A stretch of DNA of 64,000 nucleotides from Dialister histaminiformans (lineage in GTDB: Bacteria > Bacillota > Negativicutes > Veillonellales > Dialisteraceae). How positions within the stretch are numbered: the first letter of the stretch is position 1; every line of letters starts with the position of its first letter. The position numbers were made by a program, and so were the translations under genes. Below the pieces are notes generated by a model. That model searched no databases. It saw nothing but the letters and a program-made list of their open reading frames with translations, and was not told the origin of the DNA. The DNA is taken from the NCBI RefSeq assembly GCF_900103425.1, contig NZ_FMXA01000005.1, positions 1 through 64,000 on the forward strand. The letters are read 5' to 3'. Shown piece after piece: positions 45,191-55,132 of this stretch.

Positions 45191-46429
45191 ATGGCTTTTT
45201 GTAATGAACATTTTCTTGAACTGCAGGGAGCATACCTTTTTGCAGAAGTGCGTAAGAGAGCGGAAGCCTATAAGAAGCAGCATCCGGACGCAGATATTAT
45301 TTCTCTTGGCATTGGTGATGTGACTCAGCCATTAGCACCGGCTGTTGTAGAAGCCATGACTAAAGCAGTAGCTGAAATGGGAAGAATGGAAACTTTCCGC
45401 GGATATGGCCCTGAACAGGGATATATGTTCCTGCGCAAGGCTATTGCGGAAGGTGATTTCAAGTCCCGCGGTGTAGACATTGATCCATCAGAAATTTTCG
45501 TATCAGATGGCGCAAAGTGTGATACAGGCAATATGCAGGAAATTTTCAGTGATACAGCCATTGTGGCAGTAACTGATCCGGTATATCCGGTATATGTGGA
45601 TAGCAACGTGATGGCTGGACGCGGTGGCAAGTTCGTGAATGGCGGATATGAACGTATTGTTTATATGCCATGCTATGAAGAATGTGATTTTAAGGCATCC
45701 CTTCCAGTGCATGATCCGCAGATTATTTATCTCTGCTCTCCAAACAATCCGACAGGCACGGTTCTTAACCGTAAGGACCTGACACAGTGGGTACGCTATG
45801 CAAAGCAGACCGGTTCAGTGATTTTCTTTGATGCAGCATATGAAGCATTCATTACAGAAGATGATGTTCCGCACAGTATTTATGAAATTGAAGGAGCTAA
45901 GGACGTAGCCATTGAATTCCGCTCCTATTCCAAGACTGCCGGATTTACCGGCGTTCGCTGTGGATACTGCGTTGTGCCACATGCACTGAAGCTGGAAACA
46001 AAGAGTGGAGAAATGGTAAGCGCCAATGAACTGTGGGATCGCCGTCAGTGCACTAAGTTTAATGGCTGTTCCTATATTGTACAGCGTGGTGCAGAAGCAA
46101 TTTACACTGAAGAGGGAAGAAAGCAGATTCAGGCTACCTTGGATATTTACAGAAATAATGCCCGTGTCATTCTGGAAGGCGTAAAGGAAGCGGGACTGCA
46201 TGCTATTGGCGGAACCAACAGCCCATATATCTGGCTCAGCGTTCCGGAAGGCATGACCAGCTGGCAGTTCTTTGATTTCCTGCTGGATAAGGCGGGAATT
46301 ATCTGTACACCAGGTTCCGGTTTTGGTCCGTGCGGGGAAGGATATGTCCGTCTGACTTCTTTCAATACTCCGGAACTGACCAGGACTGCTGTAGAAAGAA
46401 TGAAGAAGGCATTGAAAGAAATTAAGTAA
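45191..46429 (+). CDS. dapL: LL-diaminopimelate aminotransferase
   Basis: A 412-residue fold-type I PLP enzyme that makes LL-diaminopimelate directly from tetrahydrodipicolinate and glutamate, bypassing the succinylase or acetylase steps. Marks are SDGAKCDTGN, CSPNNPTGTV, FFDAAYEAFI and the PLP lysine in YSKTAGFTGVRCGY. Residue pattern and length fit DapL rather than a general aspartate transaminase. Together with lysA further along it supports meso-DAP and lysine synthesis. GAGGTG precedes the ATG. ychF follows after 12 bases. Confidence 0.93.
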   Translation: MAFCNEHFLELQGAYLFAEVRKRAEAYKKQHPDADIISLGIGDVTQPLAPAVVEAMTKAVAEMGRMETFRGYGPEQGYMFLRKAIAEGDFKSRGVDIDPSEIFVSDGAKCDTGNMQEIFSDTAIVAVTDPVYPVYVDSNVMAGRGGKFVNGGYERIVYMPCYEECDFKASLPVHDPQIIYLCSPNNPTGTVLNRKDLTQWVRYAKQTGSVIFFDAAYEAFITEDDVPHSIYEIEGAKDVAIEFRSYSKTAGFTGVRCGYCVVPHALKLETKSGEMVSANELWDRRQCTKFNGCSYIVQRGAEAIYTEEGRKQIQATLDIYRNNARVILEGVKEAGLHAIGGTNSPYIWLSVPEGMTSWQFFDFLLDKAGIICTPGSGFGPCGEGYVRLTSFNTPELTRTAVERMKKALKEIK

Positions 46430-46441
46430 AGAGGAGTTTAA

Positions 46442-47548
46442 ATGAGTACAAATTTACAGATTGGTATTGTAGGTCTCCCAAACGTGGGGAAAAGTACATT
46501 GTTTAATGCAATTACTAAGGCAGGGGCAGAAGCGGCTAATTTCCCGTTCTGCACTATTGAACCGAATGTTGGCGTGGTAGAAGTTCCAGATCATCGTATT
46601 TATGATCTGGCAGGCCTTTTCCATCCAAAGAAGGTTACACCGGCGTTTACACGTTTTGTAGATATTGCAGGTCTCGTAGCCGGGGCTTCCCGCGGGGAAG
46701 GTCTTGGCAACCAGTTCCTGAGCCATATCCGTGAAACTGATGCTATTGCCCATGTAGTACGTTGCTTTGAAAATGGAGATATTACTCATGTGGAAGGATC
46801 TGTCGATCCGGTCCGTGATATGGAAATTATAAACACCGAACTTTGCCTGGCTGATCTGGATTCTGTGGAAAAGAAGAAGAACAAGGTGGCTAAACTGGCT
46901 TCTTCCGGTATTAAGGAAGCAAAGCTTGTTCTTCCGGTATATGAAAAGGTATATGCAGCACTTTCTGATGGAAAGCCGGTAAGAAGTCTGGGGCTGTCTG
47001 ATGATGAAAAGGAAGTGCTCCGCGAGCTGAATCTCCTGACGCTGAAGCCGGTTCTCTATGTGCTGAATACATCGGAAGATGACGTATCCGATCCGATGTC
47101 CAGCCCACTGGTGCAGAAGGCAGCGGCACAGGCAGAAAAGGAAGGCGCTAAGTGGGTACCGATTTCTGCGGAAATTGAACAGGAAGTATCTGAACTGGAT
47201 CCGGAAGAAGCCAAGGTATTCCTGGCAGACCTGGGAGAAAAGGAACCAGGACTTAACCGACTGATTCGCGCGGCTTATTCCCTGCTGGGACTCATCAACT
47301 TCTTCACCGTAGGGGAAGATGAATGCCGTTCCTGGACCGTTCGCGAGGGAACAAAGGCTCCTAAAGCGGCTGGTAAGATTCATACGGATATTGAACGCGG
47401 ATTTATCCGTGCGGAAATCGTATCCTATGATGACCTGATGGCCTGCGGTTCCTATGCGGCAGTTCGTGAAAAGGGACTTCTCCGTGTAGAAGGCAAGGAC
47501 TATATCATTCAGGACGGAGATGTAGCATATTTCCGTTTCAATGTATAA
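46442..47548 (+). CDS. ychF: Redox-regulated ATPase YchF (Obg family)
   Basis: A 368-residue P-loop protein of the Obg family that prefers ATP over [18 protein letters not shown] is Walker [15 protein letters not shown] covers switch [21 protein letters not shown] is the G3 region, [10 protein letters not shown] replaces the G4 motif as in YchF, and a TGS domain with [11 protein letters not shown]-like end ([12 protein letters not shown]) closes the protein. It binds ribosomes and takes part in stress control. AGAGGAG precedes the ATG. It is probably co-transcribed with dapL. Confidence 0.96.
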   Translation: MSTNLQIGIVGLPNVGKSTLFNAITKAGAEAANFPFCTIEPNVGVVEVPDHRIYDLAGLFHPKKVTPAFTRFVDIAGLVAGASRGEGLGNQFLSHIRETDAIAHVVRCFENGDITHVEGSVDPVRDMEIINTELCLADLDSVEKKKNKVAKLASSGIKEAKLVLPVYEKVYAALSDGKPVRSLGLSDDEKEVLRELNLLTLKPVLYVLNTSEDDVSDPMSSPLVQKAAAQAEKEGAKWVPISAEIEQEVSELDPEEAKVFLADLGEKEPGLNRLIRAAYSLLGLINFFTVGEDECRSWTVREGTKAPKAAGKIHTDIERGFIRAEIVSYDDLMACGSYAAVREKGLLRVEGKDYIIQDGDVAYFRFNV

Positions 47549-47563
47549 CTAACTGATAAGGCG

Positions 47564-47588
47564 AAAGGATGGGGTCCCCATCCTTTTT
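47564..47588 (+). terminator. Terminator of ychF
   Basis: AAAGGATGG pairs with CCATCCTTT around GGTCC and is followed by further T residues. It lies just ahead of the sfsA start. Confidence 0.75.
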
Positions 47589-47602
47589 CTGTGGACAAAA
47601 AG

Positions 47603-48748
47603 ATGAGACTATATAAGGAAAAGATAGTAAAGGGAATTTTTGTCAGCCGGCCTAACCGTTTTGTAGCCAGGGTAGAGATTCAGGGAAAAACAGAACTCTG
47701 TCATATGCCCAATCCGGGACGCATGAGAGAACTCCTTTTTCCAGGTACTGCGCTGTATGTTGTAAAGAACCATGGAGCACAGAGTAAGACTGCGTACAAG
47801 GTGGTCGGTGCTGAGCGGGATGGGATTCCTGTCCTGCTGGACACTGTTCGAGCCAATGATGTGGCAGAATACCTGATTACCATGCATAGGATTCCCGGAT
47901 GGGAGTCCTGCCGGGTTATCCGCAGAGAAGTCACTATGGGGGACAGCCGGTTTGACCTTCTGCTTATGGATGAAGCGACCGGAGAAGTATTTCCTGTGGA
48001 AGTGAAATCCTGTACACTGTTTGGAAGCCAGGGAGCTATGTTTCCTGATGCGGTTACAGCCCGTGGGAGAAAACATGTGGAACATTTAGGGAAAATAGCA
48101 GAACAGGGTGGACATGCCGGTATCCTTTTCCTGGTGCAGTGGCCCAGAGCTAAATGGTTTTTGCCGGATTTTCATACGGATCCTGAATTCGCGGAAACCT
48201 TTTCCCGGTATATGGATAAACTGGACTGGAAGGCGGCGGCCATTTCATGGAGTGAATCGTTTGATATGCCGGAATCGGTAAAACTTCTTCCATCATCCCG
48301 GGAAGTCATCCAGGAGGAAAACAGGGAATATGGGAATTTCCTTCTCGTACTTAATAATGAAAAGGAACTGGCCTGGCCGGGACAGGTTTCGCTGCCGGCA
48401 GGATATTACCTTTATGTTGGTCATTCCGAAGGGCGGTTGACCGCAGTGGAAAATTCCTTCCGGAGAAAACGCAGGACCTGGCGCAATCCGGTAGACAGAT
48501 TGCGGGCTTCCTGTCAGCTGGAGACGGTAATTACGCTTCGGTCTTCAGTGAATAACTCAGAATCTATTCAGAAACATCTGATTCAGGCAGGAGGTCAGCC
48601 AGTGGTGCTTTCTGATGATTCAGGAAAGGCAGCCTGTCTGTATTACCATAACAATCCGATAGAGACCAGAGAATTCAGCCAGGTAGAACTGTTCTTTGCC
48701 ATGGACAGGTTTAACGAATGCATGCATATGGCAGAAATAAAAAAATAA
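47603..48748 (+). CDS. SfsA domain fused to a DUF123 (GIY-YIG-like) domain
   Basis: A 381-residue protein. Residues 1 to about 225 are SfsA (NRFVARVEIQGK, HMPNPGRMREL, GDSRFDLLLMD, FPVEVKSCTL, FPDAVTARGRKHVEHL), a family with a restriction-enzyme-like core, described as a sugar-fermentation regulator in E. coli and now often labelled a DNA/RNA nuclease. Residues about 250-330 match DUF123 (YGNFLLVLNN, AGYYLYVGHSEGRL), a GIY-YIG-like domain. SfsA proteins are usually single-domain. ATG 47603 has no good ribosome site and a GTG at 47591 is the alternative. A terminator lies directly upstream. The role is unknown. Confidence 0.82.
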   Translation: MRLYKEKIVKGIFVSRPNRFVARVEIQGKTELCHMPNPGRMRELLFPGTALYVVKNHGAQSKTAYKVVGAERDGIPVLLDTVRANDVAEYLITMHRIPGWESCRVIRREVTMGDSRFDLLLMDEATGEVFPVEVKSCTLFGSQGAMFPDAVTARGRKHVEHLGKIAEQGGHAGILFLVQWPRAKWFLPDFHTDPEFAETFSRYMDKLDWKAAAISWSESFDMPESVKLLPSSREVIQEENREYGNFLLVLNNEKELAWPGQVSLPAGYYLYVGHSEGRLTAVENSFRRKRRTWRNPVDRLRASCQLETVITLRSSVNNSESIQKHLIQAGGQPVVLSDDSGKAACLYYHNNPIETREFSQVELFFAMDRFNECMHMAEIKK

Positions 48749-48755
48749 GCACAAT

Positions 48756-48823
48756 AAAAAGCAGTAGGCCGGAGAAGAACTCTGCCCCTGGAGGGGAGAG
48801 TTCCCTGTGGCTTACTGCTTTTT
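48756..48823. terminator. Bidirectional terminator between sfsA and lgt
   Basis: The outer stem AAAAAGCAGTAGGCC (48756-48770) pairs with GGCTTACTGCTTTTTT (48808-48823). An inner stem GAACTCT/AGAGTTC lies inside. It serves both convergent genes. Confidence 0.85.
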
Positions 48824-48848
48824 TAACGGTGAAGGGGTTGCGGCAGGA

Positions 48849-49628
48849 TTAATCTTTCAGAGAATGGTTCTTCCAGTAAAAATAAATAAAAAGCGCAGTG
48901 GCAATCATGAATCCGCCTAATGCAGTCACCTGTGCGCTCTTAAGGCCAAAAGTAAGGTGGACATAATCTCCACGGAAGTACTCAAGGAAAAAGCGAAGCA
49001 GGGAATACAGCATCACATAGAGGCAGATAACCGTGCCTCTGGGGCGCTTTTCACAAACATACCAGATGAGAAGAACAAAGATGAGGAGGTCACCCTGACA
49101 TTCCCAGACCTCAGCCGGCCATAACGGCTGGGAACCATAAGCCTTATAGGCCAGTGTGGTATGCGGGTAAAGAAGGCCAAAATCTGATCCGGTAGGGTGC
49201 CCGAAGGCGTCACCGTTCATGAAATTGGCAATGCGTCCTACCGCCTGGCCCAGGATAATGGCCGGTGCCACCGTATCGGCAAAGGGGAGAACAGGAATCT
49301 TATATTTCTTAAGATAGAAATAAGCGGCTATGCTGGCCAGGATGACGCCTCCCTGTATCGCCATACCGCCTTGCCAGACAAAAGGAATTTGCAGAAGATG
49401 ATCGTGGTAATATCCCCAGTCAAAGAAGAAGACATCCCAGAGTCGACCTCCGATGATACCGAAAAAGGCAATAACCAATCCCAGATTGAACATATGCTCT
49501 TCCCAGTGATGGCCCTCTTTCTGCAGAAGGAAATAGGCCATGATACAGCCGGATAGAATGCCTAAGGTGAAGAAAATACCATAAAAGCGGATAGGCCAGC
49601 CGCCGATAAAGAACAGATACTGGTGCAT
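48849..49628 (-). CDS. lgt: Prolipoprotein diacylglyceryl transferase
   Basis: A 259-residue membrane enzyme that moves diacylglycerol from phosphatidylglycerol to the lipobox cysteine of prolipoproteins. About seven helices are visible. The Lgt signature is GRIANFMNGDAFGHPT; GGRLWDV, the VWQGGMAIQGGV segment and PLWPAEVWE are further conserved parts. TGAGGT precedes the ATG. It is the only leftward gene of this area; the 250 AT-rich bases to leuS hold the start regions of both divergent genes and nothing else I recognise. Confidence 0.95.
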   Translation of the reverse strand: MHQYLFFIGGWPIRFYGIFFTLGILSGCIMAYFLLQKEGHHWEEHMFNLGLVIAFFGIIGGRLWDVFFFDWGYYHDHLLQIPFVWQGGMAIQGGVILASIAAYFYLKKYKIPVLPFADTVAPAIILGQAVGRIANFMNGDAFGHPTGSDFGLLYPHTTLAYKAYGSQPLWPAEVWECQGDLLIFVLLIWYVCEKRPRGTVICLYVMLYSLLRFFLEYFRGDYVHLTFGLKSAQVTALGGFMIATALFIYFYWKNHSLKD

Positions 49629-49881
49629 AAATACCTCACAATGCAGGAAAGAATATGGGAATTAATTTCATTGATATAATCAAATCACATAAAATTTATC
49701 ATCAATATCCTTATTATATTACCTGAACATGTATAAGCAAATATGGACAGAGAAAGAAAGTATACAGTAAGAAATAACTAGCTATTTTAAGCATGGTGTT
49801 GTAAAATGTAACGTATATATAAAGTTAAATTGGAGTTTATGCTTATACAGGCGACACAATAACTTATGGAAGGTGATGCAC

Positions 49882-52350
49882 ATGGTAGACAAATACGTAC
49901 CTCAGGAAATTGAAAAAAAGTGGCAGAAGAAGTGGCTGGAAGATAAGGCCTTTGCCACGAAACAGGATCCGGACAAGAAGAAATATTATGTTCTGGAAAT
50001 GTTCCCATATCCATCTGGGAATCTTCACATGGGGCATGTAAGAAACTATTCGATTGGCGATGTGGTTGCCAGATTCAAGAAGATGCAGGGATTCAACGTC
50101 ATCCATCCTATGGGATATGATGCTTTTGGTATGCCTGCTGAAAATGCTGCTATCAAGCATGGTATTGCTCCTGCAAAATGGACATATTCCAATATTGAAA
50201 ACATGACCCGTCAGCAGAGAGAACTGGGATTGTCCTATGACTGGGACAGAGAAGTACTGACCTGTCGCGAAGATTACTATAAGCATACCCAGAAGCTGTT
50301 TGAAATTTTCTATAAGCGTGGACTGGCTTATAAGAAGGAAGCTAAGGTTAACTGGTGCGACACCTGTCATACCGTTCTTGCCAATGAACAGGTAGAAGAA
50401 GGCAGATGCTGGCGCTGTAAGAATCCGGTAGTGAAGAAGAACCTTTCTCAGTGGTTCTTCAAGATTACTGCCTATGCAGACAGACTGCTCAAGGATTTGA
50501 ATAAGCTGGAAGGCTGGCCAGAACGTGTTAAGACTATGCAGAAGAACTGGATTGGCCGTTCCACCGGTACACAGTTCAGCTTTGCAGTGGAAGGCATGGA
50601 AGACAGAATCGAAGTCTACACAACCCGTGTTGATACCGTATACGGGGTGACTTATGTGGTTCTGGCTCCGGAACATCCTCTGGTTTCCAAGTTGATTGCA
50701 GGAAATCCGGAAGAAGAAAAAATTCGCGCCTTTATTGACAAGGTAAAGAATGAAAGTGATATTGACCGTACAGCGGAAGGTGCCGAAAAGCTGGGGATGT
50801 TTACCGGAAGCTATGCAATCAATCCGATGAATGGTGAACGTGTTCCGATCTGGATTGCCAATTATGTATTGTATGAATATGGTACAGGTGCCGTTATGGC
50901 TATGCCGGAAGGCGATGAACGTGACTGGGAATTTGCTAAGAAATACAACCTGCCGGTAAAGATTACTATTCAGAATCCGGAAGGGTCCCTCAAGCTGGAA
51001 GATATGGAAAACGCATATACTGAGGAAGGTGTGCTGGTTAATTCCGGGGAATTCAATGGATTGAGCGGCAATGAAGCCAGAGAAGCTATTACCCGTAAGA
51101 TGGAAAAGATGGGCATAGGCGAAGAAAAGGTAAACTATCGTCTTCGTGACTGGCTCATTTCCCGTCAGCGTTACTGGGGCTGCCCGATTCCGATTATCAA
51201 CTGCCCGGATTGCGGACCGGTTCTGGTACCGGAAAGCGATCTGCCGGTAAGACTGCCGGAAGACGTTGACTTTGTGGCCGGAGCTATGTCCCCGCTGCAG
51301 ACCAGCGATGGGTTTGTTCACTGCAAGTGCCCGCACTGCGGAAAGGACGCTCTCCGTGAAACCGATACCATGGATACATTCATTGATTCTTCCTGGTATT
51401 TCCTGCGCTATTGCGACCCGCATAATGCAGACGAACCGTTCAACAGAGAAAAGGCAGACTACTGGATGCCGGTTGATCAGTATATCGGTGGTATTGAACA
51501 TGCCATTCTGCATCTGCTCTATTCCCGTTTCTTTGTCAAGGTTCTTCATGATGAAGGCCTTGTATCCGCAGATGAACCGTTTACCAACCTGCTCTGCCAG
51601 GGCATGGTGCTGAAAGACGGCGGAAAGATGAGTAAGTCAGTCGGCAATGTAGTCAGCCCGGAAGAAATCGTTAACAAGTACGGCGCGGATACAGCCCGCC
51701 TCTTCATCCTCTTTGCCGCTCCGCCGGAAAGAGATCTGAACTGGAGCGATCAGGGCGTAGAAGGTTCTTACCGTTTCCTGAAGCGTGTATGGGCTATTAC
51801 AGAAAAGTATCTGGAATTCAAGGGCGCTGACGGAGACAGCCTGACAGCGGATGAAACCGCATTGAGACGTCGTCTCCATCAGACCATTGCCAAGGTAACG
51901 GATGATCTGGATGGCAAGTTTAATTTCAACACCGCTATCAGCTCTATCATGGAACTGGTTAATGCCATGTACCTGTTCATTGAATCCCACGGGGAAATCA
52001 ATACAGCACTGAAGCATGAACTGCTCCGCAGCCTGCTCATCCTCCTTGCTCCATTTGTTCCGCATATTACGGAAGAACTCTGGCAGAAGCTGGATGAACC
52101 GGAAGCCAGCGTTCACGAAGCGGAATGGGTTAAGGCCGATCCGGCAGCTCTGGTAGTTGATGAAGTAGAACTGGGCGTTCAGGTCAACGGCCGTGTACGT
52201 GCCGTTGTATCTGTTCCGGTATCTATGGACAGAGAAGCAATTGCTGAAAAGGCAAAAGCTCTTCCGGAAATTAAGAAGTTTACGGAAGGCAAGAAGATTG
52301 TCAAGGTTATCGTTGTACCGAAGAGAATCGTTAACATTGTAGTAAAATAA
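49882..52350 (+). CDS. leuS: Leucyl-tRNA synthetase
   Basis: An 822-residue class I synthetase. The HIGH motif reads [17 protein letters not shown]1 editing domain (about residues 215-400) includes the [19 protein letters not shown] threonine-rich pocket. A zinc-like insertion carries NCPDCG and CPHCG, the KMSKS motif reads [10 protein letters not shown], and the C-terminal anticodon and tail domains follow. I choose ATG 49882, 8 bases after GGAAGG; GTG and ATG codons just before it overlap that site. No T-box is visible upstream. A terminator follows. Confidence 0.96.
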   Translation: MVDKYVPQEIEKKWQKKWLEDKAFATKQDPDKKKYYVLEMFPYPSGNLHMGHVRNYSIGDVVARFKKMQGFNVIHPMGYDAFGMPAENAAIKHGIAPAKWTYSNIENMTRQQRELGLSYDWDREVLTCREDYYKHTQKLFEIFYKRGLAYKKEAKVNWCDTCHTVLANEQVEEGRCWRCKNPVVKKNLSQWFFKITAYADRLLKDLNKLEGWPERVKTMQKNWIGRSTGTQFSFAVEGMEDRIEVYTTRVDTVYGVTYVVLAPEHPLVSKLIAGNPEEEKIRAFIDKVKNESDIDRTAEGAEKLGMFTGSYAINPMNGERVPIWIANYVLYEYGTGAVMAMPEGDERDWEFAKKYNLPVKITIQNPEGSLKLEDMENAYTEEGVLVNSGEFNGLSGNEAREAITRKMEKMGIGEEKVNYRLRDWLISRQRYWGCPIPIINCPDCGPVLVPESDLPVRLPEDVDFVAGAMSPLQTSDGFVHCKCPHCGKDALRETDTMDTFIDSSWYFLRYCDPHNADEPFNREKADYWMPVDQYIGGIEHAILHLLYSRFFVKVLHDEGLVSADEPFTNLLCQGMVLKDGGKMSKSVGNVVSPEEIVNKYGADTARLFILFAAPPERDLNWSDQGVEGSYRFLKRVWAITEKYLEFKGADGDSLTADETALRRRLHQTIAKVTDDLDGKFNFNTAISSIMELVNAMYLFIESHGEINTALKHELLRSLLILLAPFVPHITEELWQKLDEPEASVHEAEWVKADPAALVVDEVELGVQVNGRVRAVVSVPVSMDREAIAEKAKALPEIKKFTEGKKIVKVIVVPKRIVNIVVK

Positions 52351-52362
52351 AAAATAAATGCA

Positions 52363-52397
52363 AGAAAGGGTTTCTGCTCAGGCAGGGGCTCTTTTTT
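52363..52397 (+). terminator. Terminator of leuS
   Basis: A stem of about 15 bp with several G-T pairs (TTTCTGC against GCAGGGG at its top, AAGAAAG against CTCTTTTTT at its base) around a TCAG loop, ending in T6. Confidence 0.7.
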
Positions 52398-52501
52398 GCG
52401 GTCCATCGCAGGATGGTAATGTAGTCCAGGGAAGGGGTTCAGTGGATAGGTTATACTAAGGACAGGTAAATTGTTGCAGTTGAGATAAAGGGGGATATAT
52501 C

Positions 52502-54130
52502 ATGAAGATGATTTCACAGGGTACAACTGTCAGAATTGCCAGGGGAAGTACCTTTGGAATGCTCAGAGATACCCTGAATCTGGGAAGAGATAAGGTACTG
52601 GCAGAATATAATGGAGAACTGTTTGGGATGGGGAGGGAAATACCGGATGCCGGTGAGGTCCGGTGGTGGTCCATCCATTCTAAATATGGATTCCAGGCGT
52701 ATCAGAGAACGCTGGTTCTGCTTCTGGACTATGCCATTTACCGGATGCATAATAAAAAGCTGGGGGTGGAAGTAAAACATTCTATGGGCAGTTCGCTGTA
52801 CTGCGAATTTACTGATAAGCATGTGCCGCTGAAAAAAGAAATGGCCGATATCACCAGAGAAATGCATCAGATTATACAGGAAAAAGTGCCACTGACAGAA
52901 CACGTGGTGGCCAAAGAACCTGAGCTGGAGAAACTGGCGCTGTCTGTATTTGGGAAAGATCAGCAGAAGAAGATTAATAAGATAAAGAAATCCATGCATG
53001 TTTACTCCTGTGGAACCTGTTATGACTGTTTCCTTGGAGCATTACTTCCGGACTTCAGCTATATTAAAGAGTTTTCCCTTTCTCCTTATGCCCCTGGCTT
53101 CTTGCTGCATTGCCATAATGCAAAGACAGGAACCGGTGAAAAAGAAGGAGAAGCCATGTATGCCCGCGTGTTCCTGGAAGCTCAGGAATGGGGAGAACGT
53201 ATTGGGTGCAAAAATGTGTGGGAACTTAATCATGCCATAGAAGAGGGAAAAGCATTCCGGCTCATTTCCATTGCGGAAGCATTGCAGGAAAAGAAACTGG
53301 CCTGGCTGGCCGACTCTATTGCATTCAGTCGTCCGGGAATACGTATGGTATGTATGGCCGGACCATCTTCCTCCGGAAAAACCACATTCATGAACCGGCT
53401 GATTGTGCAGCTCTGGGTAAACGGAATCAAACCGGTCACCATTTCTCTGGATGATTATTACAGGGAACATCCTCCGGTTTCCTCGGGAAATAAAGAAAAT
53501 TATGAAAATCTGGACGCGCTGGATGTGCCGCTGTTCCAGCGGGTAATCAGTGGTCTTCTGGAAGGAAGGGCTATGAGGATTCCTCATTTTAATTTCAAAA
53601 CAGGGAAACGGGAATGGTCGGCGCAGGAAGTAAAACTGGAAGATAAACAACCGGTGCTGGTGGAAGGGCTGCATGCACTGAATCCTGAACTTACCAACTT
53701 TGTCCCCGGATATCAGTGTATGCATATTTTCCTGTCTGCATTGACCCAGCTTTCCATAGACAGGCATAACCGTATTTCTACATCAGATACCCGCCTTGTT
53801 CGACGTATCGTCCGAGATAGCTGGGCAAGAAATAATACGCCGGATGATACACTGAGTGCCTGGGCAAACGTGCAACAGGGAGAAAGAAAAAATATATTCC
53901 CATTCCAGGGGCGGGCAGATGTGGTTTTCAATACCGCACTCATTTATGAGCTTCCGGTGCTCAGAACCATGGCAATTCCTTTACTGAAAAAAGTGAAACC
54001 GGAAAGCCCTAATTATGGAGAAGCCCGCCGCCTTATTGATTTCCTGCACCTGTTTGATACGATCGACTGTTCACTGGTTCCTGACAGATCTCTTCTCCGG
54101 GAATTTATCGGTGGAGGAAAACTGGTGTAA
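52502..54130 (+). CDS. TGS/ThrRS-like domain fused to a uridine kinase-like domain
   Basis: A 542-residue protein. Residues 1 to about 65 look like a TGS fold and about 65-250 like the second editing-type domain of threonyl-tRNA synthetase (VKHSMGSSLYCEF). Residues about 275-480 are a phosphoribulokinase/uridine kinase domain with P-loop GPSSSGKTTFMNRL, TISLDDYYREH and the LVEGLHALNPELT segment. Proteins of this layout are labelled nucleoside or uridine kinases in Firmicutes; the purpose of the synthetase-like part is not established. It is a single-gene unit with its start after AAAGGGGG. Confidence 0.85.
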   Translation: MKMISQGTTVRIARGSTFGMLRDTLNLGRDKVLAEYNGELFGMGREIPDAGEVRWWSIHSKYGFQAYQRTLVLLLDYAIYRMHNKKLGVEVKHSMGSSLYCEFTDKHVPLKKEMADITREMHQIIQEKVPLTEHVVAKEPELEKLALSVFGKDQQKKINKIKKSMHVYSCGTCYDCFLGALLPDFSYIKEFSLSPYAPGFLLHCHNAKTGTGEKEGEAMYARVFLEAQEWGERIGCKNVWELNHAIEEGKAFRLISIAEALQEKKLAWLADSIAFSRPGIRMVCMAGPSSSGKTTFMNRLIVQLWVNGIKPVTISLDDYYREHPPVSSGNKENYENLDALDVPLFQRVISGLLEGRAMRIPHFNFKTGKREWSAQEVKLEDKQPVLVEGLHALNPELTNFVPGYQCMHIFLSALTQLSIDRHNRISTSDTRLVRRIVRDSWARNNTPDDTLSAWANVQQGERKNIFPFQGRADVVFNTALIYELPVLRTMAIPLLKKVKPESPNYGEARRLIDFLHLFDTIDCSLVPDRSLLREFIGGGKLV

Positions 54131-54135
54131 AGAAG

Positions 54136-54176
54136 TTGACTATATCGAAAAAATACGATAATATGAGTATATCGAA
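54136..54176 (+). promoter_or_regulatory. Promoter and direct repeats ahead of trxB
   Basis: TTGACT (54136-54141), a 17-base spacer and TAATAT (54159-54164). TATATCGAA occurs twice, at 54141-54149 (right after the -35 box) and 54168-54176 (just past the -10), 27 bases apart. This suggests regulator binding. Confidence 0.6.
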
Positions 54177-54205
54177 TTAATTGGATTTACGAAAGAGGTG
54201 GTACT

Positions 54206-55117
54206 ATGTACGACACCATAGTTATAGGCGGTGGTCCGGCAGGGCTTACTGCGGCATTGTATACGGTTAGAAAAGAAATGAAGACTATACTGGTCTCTCC
54301 TGATATCGGGGGCCAGATGCTTCTTACGAATGAAATTGAGAACTATCCGGGATTTGATTCGGTGGCAGGATATGAACTGGCTGATAAAATGGAAGCACAG
54401 GTTAGAAAATATCCGGTAACCATTGAATATGCATCTGTGGAAAAGTTCAGAAAAGGAAAGGATGGAACCTTTACCGTATCTCTGGATGACGGACAGGAAC
54501 TGCATGGCCGGACGCTGATTGTTACCGCAGGGAAAAGGAACAGGACACTGGATATTGATGGAGAAGCCCGTCTTACCGGCCGCGGCGTAAGTTACTGCGC
54601 CACCTGCGATGCACCATTTTACCGCAATAAGGTGACGGCTGTGGTTGGCGGCGGAGACAGCGCGGTGCAGGCGGCCATGGAATTGGCAGCCATTGGGACA
54701 AAAGTATATCTCCTTGTTCGAAGCCGTATCCGCGCTTCAGAAATCCTGGTAAACCGGCTGAATAAACTGCCCAATGTAGAAGTTATGATTGGTTATTCTC
54801 CGGTTCGTATTACCGGGGATAAGAAGGTGGATGGGGTAGATATCCGCAACAACTCCTCCAAGGAAGAGTCTCATATTGAAGTGGACGGACTCTTTGTGGA
54901 AGCTGGCGGTATTCCCAACAATGCCTATCTTCCGGAAGAAGTGGCGGTAAATGGCAAAGGGGAAATCCTTACTGATAAGGATGGTCTTACCAATGTGCCG
55001 GGGCTCTTTGCGGCAGGAGATGTGACAGATCGGGAAGCCAAGCAGGTGGTCATTGCGGCAGGAGAAGGGGCAGTGGCTGCCTTGTCTGCGCATGCTTTTC
55101 TGCTGAGAAACGAATAA
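54206..55117 (+). CDS. trxB: Thioredoxin reductase
   Basis: A 303-residue FAD/NADPH flavoprotein. The FAD motif is VIGGGPAGLTAALY, the redox-active disulfide is CATCDAPFY, the NADPH domain shows VVGGGDSAVQAAMEL and VRSRIRAS, and GLFAAGDVTD closes the FAD site. It reduces thioredoxin or a related dithiol carrier. Length is typical, without an AhpF-type N-terminal extension. AGAGGTGG precedes the ATG. nth follows after 15 bases in the same unit. Confidence 0.92.
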   Translation: MYDTIVIGGGPAGLTAALYTVRKEMKTILVSPDIGGQMLLTNEIENYPGFDSVAGYELADKMEAQVRKYPVTIEYASVEKFRKGKDGTFTVSLDDGQELHGRTLIVTAGKRNRTLDIDGEARLTGRGVSYCATCDAPFYRNKVTAVVGGGDSAVQAAMELAAIGTKVYLLVRSRIRASEILVNRLNKLPNVEVMIGYSPVRITGDKKVDGVDIRNNSSKEESHIEVDGLFVEAGGIPNNAYLPEEVAVNGKGEILTDKDGLTNVPGLFAAGDVTDREAKQVVIAAGEGAVAALSAHAFLLRNE

Positions 55118-55132
55118 CAGGGAGACGATAGG

